Assembly: GCA_011037195.1 (NCBI GenBank)
Contig: JAAEAF010003080.1
Span: 62,001 to 126,000, forward strand
Length of the DNA: 64,000 nucleotides
Source of the DNA: Triatoma infestans
Lineage: Eukaryota; Arthropoda; Insecta; Hemiptera; Reduviidae
Reading direction: 5' to 3'
Part shown: piece after piece, positions 60,401 to 64,000 of the stretch
Numbering within the stretch: the first letter of the stretch is position 1
How the letters are laid out: every line of letters begins with the position of its first letter
Program-made: the position numbers and the translations under genes
Notes under the pieces: generated by a model
Databases searched by the model: none
What the model was told of the DNA's origin: nothing
What the model saw: only the letters and a program-made list of their open reading frames with translations

Positions 60401-63400
60401 AGGTCTAGATTCTCCATGCTGGATTGAAGTGCCTCTGTACGTAAGTAAATAACTACAACAAAACTGTTTATTTCTCATTAAATATGTATTTTTAATCTAC
60501 TAACGCAACAACCATACGCTAAGAGATCCAGCTGAACAACATGACCTTCTCAATCTAACATTTAAAAAAACAAACAAACAACGGAGAAGCATTTTATATA
60601 TTTATGTATAAATACAACAAAATCTTCCTGACATAGTACAGGATCCTTGACATTATGTTATATCTGTGACAAACAAACATTTTGTTACCTATCTTTAATT
60701 ATAAGGCCGATATAAGAATGAACCCAATCTTTCATTTTTTGTTCGGATAGGTAACTCTCTTGTAACAAATTCAGAATTACTTTCCTCAGTTTAGCTGCCA
60801 GAATTATTAAAGTATGCACAATTGTTTCCTACTAATAGATAATTCTCAAGTTGAAATAATAAATTAATTCACCCGAGTAATGAGTAAATATACTAATTTT
60901 TGCCACTCCATTACTTCCTTATTTACTATAGAATATATTCACTACAATCCGGAGTATAGATCTTAAAAATCCCACACAAAGTTTTTCCAAGTATCTCTCT
61001 ACTATTTGCCTTTACTCCCTGATTCGTCATGGTCAGATATATTTCAAATTATCTTCAACATCTTGCCTATGAGGTTGATCTGTCCTTTGGAATATGTTTT
61101 TAAGGCCTTCTCCTAATTGCTTTCCCCATTAAGTCCATCTATTCCAATACGATGTAACTTAAAAAACTGGGCTATACCACAATTTTGGTATAATTCATGA
61201 AGATCTTTACTGGTTTCTTCCTCCATTAACCATTTTCTGAGACTGGACTATAAATATTTCTCAATATTTTTCTTTCAAAATATTCTCTACGAATTTATTA
61301 GGGTAGTATTATTTAGTATACAGGTTTTTGTTGCATATGTTACAACAGGTCTTATTAATGTCAAATCCATGCTAACTATGATGGATCCTTATTATGATAA
61401 AATACCAGAACAAGTTAGAAATTAGCATAACTGGCTGTATTGATAACAACTTGTAACTTTTTAACAGAACTGATTATTTACTTCTCCATATGACAAGCTA
61501 TGAATGGACATCTTCTTCTGAATGATAAAATGTTTTTTTCCTAGCATATTTCTACACAATAAATCTAATATATACATTTTTTCTGATTGTATACAGATTT
61601 ATAATCTTAAGTTGAATTTTTAATTTAACAACCTTAATCTGATTAAATTTTTGGGGGTAAAAACGCCAGATGTAAAGTGGTCTGTTTATAACGCTTTTAT
61701 AAGTGAAAATATAATTGTATAATAAATCTCATATGCATTTAATATAAATAAGTATTCCATTTCTATCTGTGCCCAATACTATTTATGTTAATGACTAGAA
61801 AGAACCATAATAATTCATGGGTTTTCCATTTTGAAACAAAGGAAAGTCATAACGTCGCATTCTATGAACACAGGAAAATTAAGAATAAAATATGAGGACG
61901 TTGTTTATATAATGATGAGTTTCAAAGTTTATTCTACTGAAATTCTATTTTTTTTTTTTACAATATTCCCTGAAGAGTTATTGTTTATTTAATATTGTTA
62001 ATTTAGCCGTATAAACAGTTCAGAAGCAACAAATCCCAAATAATAGCCATAGAAATTGCCAAAACTGGTCGAGAAGATACAAATATTTCATTTAATCTTG
62101 TCTGATAGAATTTATCTTTTAAATCGAAAAGTGCCTTTATGAGCTTAATCTCAGTTCGCTCAACTTTTAGCTCAGGAGCCTCAATTATGCCGGGTTATTG
62201 AATTCTGTCATTCTTATTTCACTTTGATTACCTGATGCTGATGGACAAATCTAATTCAGATCATTAGCGAAAACTATGCATTAAAATATTACAAAATCGA
62301 AAAAAAAATACTTCACTATTATTTTTTATTAATAAAGACTGTTCAATATGTTTATTTGTTTAATTATTTGGATTAACTTGAAGTATAATTGAATTGAATG
62401 ATATCTCGAAATATATTAAAAAGGTATTTCTTACTAGCTGGTTTTTATTAAAGCAATAATAATTATTTTACTTATTTTCTTGCAAGTAACTGTTTGTGCA
62501 AGCAATTGTTCAGGGAAGCAACTATCAGAAGAGCAATCAATCGCCCATTTCCTTAACATGCAATTAGGAGGAAGAGAAATTCCCAATAACTTCCAATAAA
62601 AATATTAGGTTCCTTAGATACAGTTTCCTTAACAACTCCTAGGCATATGACTAGAATCAGTAGATGGCATGAATGACGACTGTCAGGCTTGCAATCAATC
62701 TTGTTGTATTCATAAGTGATGACGAATTAATAAAATAAGCATGATTCTTGTAACCAAGGTAGGATTCATAATGGCTTAATTAATTTAAGCAATAATTTCA
62801 ATAAATGAAGTTATATGGTTGAGTAGGAGAAATCTAGAAAATCTTCAGCAATAGAAACTATTAACCTTTGTTGCTTTCATAGCAATAGAAACTTAGCCTT
62901 CAAGCGTTCAACTGAAAGTGTATTTCCTCTAGAAATGTATAGCTTACCAATCGATTAAGACCAGTCTAACACAGTTTGCGGTAATAGGGGTGTGACTACT
63001 TTGTGAATATCTATTTTAAGCACTGGGTGAGCATATCTCAACCTGTCCTTATATAGGTTATGCTGGGCTAAGGATGTTTTCCCTTTATAAGTAACATCCG
63101 GACATGTGTAAAACGTACTTCTTTCTAAACCTGTAAACTCCTAATGGCGTACATTAATTTTTAAATTTCCTTAAGAAAGAGAGAATAAAGGAAAAAATGT
63201 TCTTGCCCGCAATTGTGCGGCAAGAAATTGTCTAGAATCAAATATTAATAATTTTATGTATACACCATTTATAAAGATTTTTATATAATATATACAGATA
63301 AAGATTAAAGCTGTACTATCTAAAAAAAACTGTTAAAAGTAAATAATTTTTACCTGTCCCTCAGTGGTAATCTTCCTTTACGACAGATTTCTTGCAAGCC

Positions 63401-63691
63401 AATTTCCATCGCTTCAGCCTTTGTTAGGTTAACTCTACGTCCAGATTTCATTGGATAAATATGAAGACCAGATACGGTTCCAATTTGTGTCCATTTTGTT
63501 GGTGGTATCATATCTTTAACTGTTCTTTTTTTCATTATGTGATGTTCATTAACTTTAGCCGGTGTTATGCCATCAACTGAACTTTTACGTTTGTTTTTAT
63601 GGCGTCGTAACATTAAAATACCAATTGCTGTGGTAAGAACTAGAATGGCTGTTGTTGTAGCTAATACTATACTTTTCTGTTCTATTTCCAT
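45308..63691 (-). CDS. mARC: Mitochondrial amidoxime reducing component (mARC), seven coding exons
   Basis: mARC is a molybdenum-cofactor enzyme of the outer mitochondrial membrane that reduces N-hydroxylated compounds with cytochrome b5 and its reductase. Joining 63354-63691, 56897-57067, 56714-56792, 55263-55370, 50296-50510, 49071-49145 and 45308-45440 gives 1119 bases, 372 residues plus stop, with phases consistent at every junction. Visible: an N-terminal membrane anchor (residues about 8-28, then basic RRHKNKRK); cofactor motif YPMKSGR at 79-85; NFRPNIVVAG in exon 5; KPCLRC with C305 as the likely molybdenum ligand by analogy to the family; and a C-terminal KFGDPVF. An in-frame ATG at 63721 would add ten residues (MINMYIYYLQ), but TTATTTACAG directly before 63691 looks like an acceptor, so I prefer the later start. 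It is slightly longer than human MARC1 because of the N-terminus. Confidence 0.95.
45512..46740 (+). repeat. R-family repeats, diverged, in mARC intron 6
   Basis: It opens CTTGGTGTGAAACACTCTTA. Further landmarks: AAAATCATTGGAGCCGTTTC, TTCTAGGAAAAATGTTTCAG and a second weaker unit to about 46740. Confidence 0.5.
46741..47345. other. Intron sequence, nothing recognised
   Basis: AT-rich intron DNA of mARC with no classifiable repeat. Confidence 0.45.
47350..47475 (-). repeat. PLE terminal block, diverged
   Basis: GGTAGCCTGCTTTATTTTGTG, GTTTCGGGCGTTCGTCCATC and TTCAGGAT are present. ACCGGT and the stem I strand are lost, so no hammerhead is expected. Confidence 0.65.
47531..47605 (+). repeat. 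Short tandem direct repeats
   Basis: Three imperfect units beginning CTGGTATAGTGTGC, CTGGTATAGTATGC and CTGGTTTAGTATGC, about 26-31 bp apart, each followed by or near ATGATT. Confidence 0.75.
47660..47720. repeat. 18-bp inverted repeat (hairpin)
   Basis: GGTATTATATCCGTCGTA at 47660-47677 pairs with 47703-47720 with one mismatch across a 25-bp loop that is itself rich in GCATGC/ATGCAT words. Confidence 0.8.
47730..48725. other. Intron sequence, nothing recognised
   Basis: AT-rich mARC intron DNA without a classifiable feature. Confidence 0.45.
48727..48842 (+). repeat. SINE-D: different tRNA head on a SINE-B body
   Basis: The head GGGGATTAACTCAGTGGTAG and CATGCTGGACTTGGAAC resembles another tRNA, but the body CTGTCCGGTGACAGGCAGTG, GAGACACTGTCCG and GAGAAGGCTCCTAG is that of SINE-B. 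Confidence 0.7.
49071..49145 (-). CDS. mARC: mARC exon 6
   Basis: The acceptor (T)n-AG ends at 49146 and the donor TC/GTTAGT starts at 49070. The first full codon is the probable molybdenum-binding Cys; CSVTTINPDTLERSKAHEPI and KTLK follow. Confidence 0.92.
49146..50295. other. mARC intron 5, simple repeats only
   Basis: An (AT)n-rich palindromic tract at 49450-49505; otherwise nothing recognised. Confidence 0.5.
50296..50510 (-). CDS. mARC: mARC exon 5
   Basis: The acceptor TTTTTTAG ends at 50511 and the donor TTAG/GTAATT starts at 50295. It contains AYSDLGSYLIVNQASVDDLN, NFRPNIVVAGAVPYSEDKW and KPCL. These are family landmarks, including the cysteine three residues before the catalytic one. 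Confidence 0.93.
50600..50830 (+). repeat. R-family fragment
   Basis: Diverged landmarks: AACTCACAGTGCAACAAC, GGCACTTTACAGACAAGC and TTTCGAATAAAGATTCAAAC. Confidence 0.4.
51107..52090 (+). repeat. R-family repeat, near-complete, in mARC intron 4
   Basis: It opens AGCTGGTGTGAAACATTCAT, with units near 51240, 51525 and 51825 marked by CACTTCTGG/CACTTCCGG/TACTTCCGG. It closes TACTTTCTCTTACTAGAAAT. Confidence 0.8.
52848..53042 (+). repeat. SINE-B, full length
   Basis: Head GGGAAGGGAATAGTAAGCTA, A box TGGTTAGCGTACTGG, B box GGGTTCGAGTCC, then the standard body and tail ATGTTGATGCGCCTTAAATT. Confidence 0.85.
53131..53395 (+). pseudogene. Inverted, decayed copy of mARC exon 4 with flanking intron
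   Basis: Bases 53231-53340 align to the 108-bp exon 4 with 16 mismatches and one 2-bp insertion (my count). The CAG acceptor and the GTGAGT donor are both kept. The similarity runs into the introns: AAAAACAAAATTCTTTG and AGAAAAGTTGCTGAT upstream, a poly-T and (ATTT)n tract downstream. The insertion shifts the frame to a stop. It lies on the plus strand inside mARC intron 4, about 2 kb from the original exon. Confidence 0.85.
53810..53958 (-). repeat. PLE terminal block with tail, diverged
   Basis: GTTGTTGGGTCTGCAGACC, GAAAGCAGCAGAGATATTTT, GCGTTCACCTATCATC and TTGCACAGAGCAAAATCAAT follow the PLE tail and arm. The hammerhead core is not intact. Confidence 0.65.
53960..55262. other. mARC intron 4, unclassified part
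   Basis: No gene or known repeat was recognised. A 9-bp inverted pair AAGGGGTCC / GGACCCCTT near 54833 and 54916 is the only structure noticed. Confidence 0.4.
55263..55370 (-). CDS. mARC: mARC exon 4
   Basis: The acceptor TTTTTTACAG ends at 55371 and the donor ACA/GTGAGT starts at 55262. It encodes 36 residues, DNGLRVGYWSDISRRDVTEV and onward, in phase 0. A decayed inverted copy lies at 53231-53340. Confidence 0.88.
55480..55770 (+). repeat. R-family fragment
   Basis: Landmarks AATGTTTCAAAATAAAAGTG, GAAGCCATTTTCGAGAAAAT and GACGCACTTCTGG. It lies directly before the mini-PLE at 55968. Confidence 0.55.
55968..56270. mobile_element. Mini-PLE: 129-bp inverted arms with 16-bp target duplication
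   Basis: AACAAGATCCCTATTA is perfect at 55952-55967 and 56271-56286. The arms at 55968-56096 and 56111-56239 are reverse complements around a 14-bp spacer. A 31-bp asymmetric tail follows, TGCTTTCCAGCTCTGCGG and on to ACCACCAC. The right arm has a near-intact hammerhead; in the left arm the core is CTGCAGA, predicted inactive. No coding region is present. It lies in mARC intron 3. Confidence 0.85.
56161..56199 (+). ncRNA. Hammerhead-ribozyme-like motif
   Basis: CATT/GATG stem I (one wobble), CTGAAGA, GGGC-GAAC-GCCC, GAAA, ACCGGT, TC, all in order. Confidence 0.57.
56714..56792 (-). CDS. mARC: mARC exon 3
   Basis: The acceptor CTTGTTTAG ends at 56793 and the donor AAG/GTTTGC starts at 56713. 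It encodes LWEEKVPTIDCGDEVSTWIS and KIILDK, matching the DCGE-----W segment of mARC. Confidence 0.9.
56897..57067 (-). CDS. mARC: mARC exon 2
   Basis: The acceptor TTTTTTTTAG ends at 57068 and the donor AAA/GTAAGT starts at 56896. The alternative AG two bases later gives a nonsense frame. It encodes VFVVYREKEKTFISNKTYPK onward, corresponding to the RFWLV...TARQ region of the family. Confidence 0.9.
57568..58463 (-). mobile_element. Mariner element, internally deleted, in mARC intron 1
   Basis: The ends CAAGGTTCATCCAATAAGTA and the complement CGAGGGTCATTCAATAAGTA are flanked by TA. Length 896 bp. The minus strand gives HPPYSPDLAPSGFNLFGSLK, the third-Asp region, in a broken frame, followed upstream by HTH-like pieces. 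The catalytic centre is deleted. Confidence 0.85.
58464..60160. other. mARC intron 1, mostly unclassified
   Basis: A short SINE-B-like tail (GGCGCTAATGGTCCGCGATT, GATGCGCC) lies at 59236-59270, and an R-like terminus CTTTCTCTTACTG near 59662. Nothing else was recognised. Confidence 0.45.
60165..60395 (+). pseudogene. Probable non-LTR retrotransposon C-terminal relic
   Basis: Across two frames it reads IKRNRIRWLEYM, EDSRRIKKILKERMYDKRKI, GYLKKK and WKDDI-like sequence. This resembles the R-RW-GH--RM...GRP--RW-D motif at the end of many LINE polyproteins. It is short and shifted. Confidence 0.5.
60396..63349. other. mARC intron 1, unclassified
   Basis: About 3 kb of AT-rich sequence in which I see no gene, RNA or repeat family from elsewhere in the window. 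Confidence 0.5.
63354..63691 (-). CDS. mARC: mARC exon 1 (first coding)
   Basis: It encodes residues 1-112 and two bases of R113: membrane anchor, linker and the MOSC N-terminal beta-barrel start with LHIYPMKSGRRVNL. The donor is ACAG/GTAAAA at 63353. Confidence 0.93.
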
Positions 63692-63721
63692 CTGTAAATA
63701 ATATATGTACATATTTATCAT

Positions 63722-64000
63722 TATAATTGACTTGAAATTTCAATTATGCTAATCTAAGACAAAATACTGCATAATGTGCTGATAAATGTAACCTTCTTCA
63801 AGGTTATTTTATATTTAAGTAAAATATAATTATAAAGTTATGAATAAGTGTTTTATAAAGGAAAAACTCACACAGGGCATTTCGTAAATAATATAAAAAG
63901 TCTGGTTTTTTAAATTTTTGTATAAATATCTAGTTATATGCAAGACTGAGTCGTTTTAATTGCAAAAAATGCTTTTAAATTACCGAAATAAAACTTCGCA
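63722..64000. other. Upstream of mARC first coding exon
   Basis: It should hold a 5'UTR intron or promoter. No clear donor or TATA-type element could be assigned. Confidence 0.35.

Noticed and set aside
60151..60478. Minus-strand hydrophobic frames
   Set aside because: They are antisense of a LINE relic and show no conserved pattern.

Overview
This is a window of AT-rich animal nuclear DNA, almost certainly from an insect. It carries an arthropod-type neurotactin gene, spliced genes with GT-AG introns, mariner and Tc1 transposons, tRNA-headed SINEs, Penelope-like elements (PLEs) and non-LTR retrotransposons. No bacterial-style operons are present. A more exact taxon cannot be read from the sequence.

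Three host genes can be supported. (1) At 478-2202 on the minus strand are three coding exons of a neurotactin ortholog (Nrt), covering the N-terminal cytoplasmic region of this cell-adhesion protein; the rest lies left of base 1. (2) At 42694-44964 on the plus strand is a complete, intronless 756-codon XPD/ERCC2 helicase with all helicase motifs and the four Fe-S cysteines. (3) At 45308-63691 on the minus strand is a complete seven-exon mitochondrial amidoxime reducing component (mARC, MOSC domain) gene predicting 372 residues. XPD and mARC converge tail to tail, with 343 bases between their stops.

The roughly 40 kb between Nrt and XPD, and the mARC introns, are packed with repeats. The main one is a roughly 1 kb family, called R here. 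One end carries a short hairpin (CTGGTGTGAAACACTCACAC), the other a longer one (CTTTCTCTTACTAG and its mirror), and the middle holds about three degenerate 300-bp units. Around and inside R copies lie: PLE pieces of two families, one with hammerhead-ribozyme-like motifs and one with a GIY-YIG endonuclease; mariner copies of at least five lineages; two Tc1-like elements; non-LTR retrotransposon remnants; a solo LTR; and several SINE families that share bodies or tails.

The most unusual items are these. Small inverted-repeat PLE derivatives carry head-to-head hammerhead motifs and perfect 13-16 bp target-site duplications, with no protein-coding part. A composite PLE-SINE-mariner module occurs at two loci, one copy bounded by a 15 bp target duplication. 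An inverted, decayed copy of mARC exon 4, with its flanking intron, lies in the next intron. All calls come from reading the sequence by eye; no database search or folding program was run.
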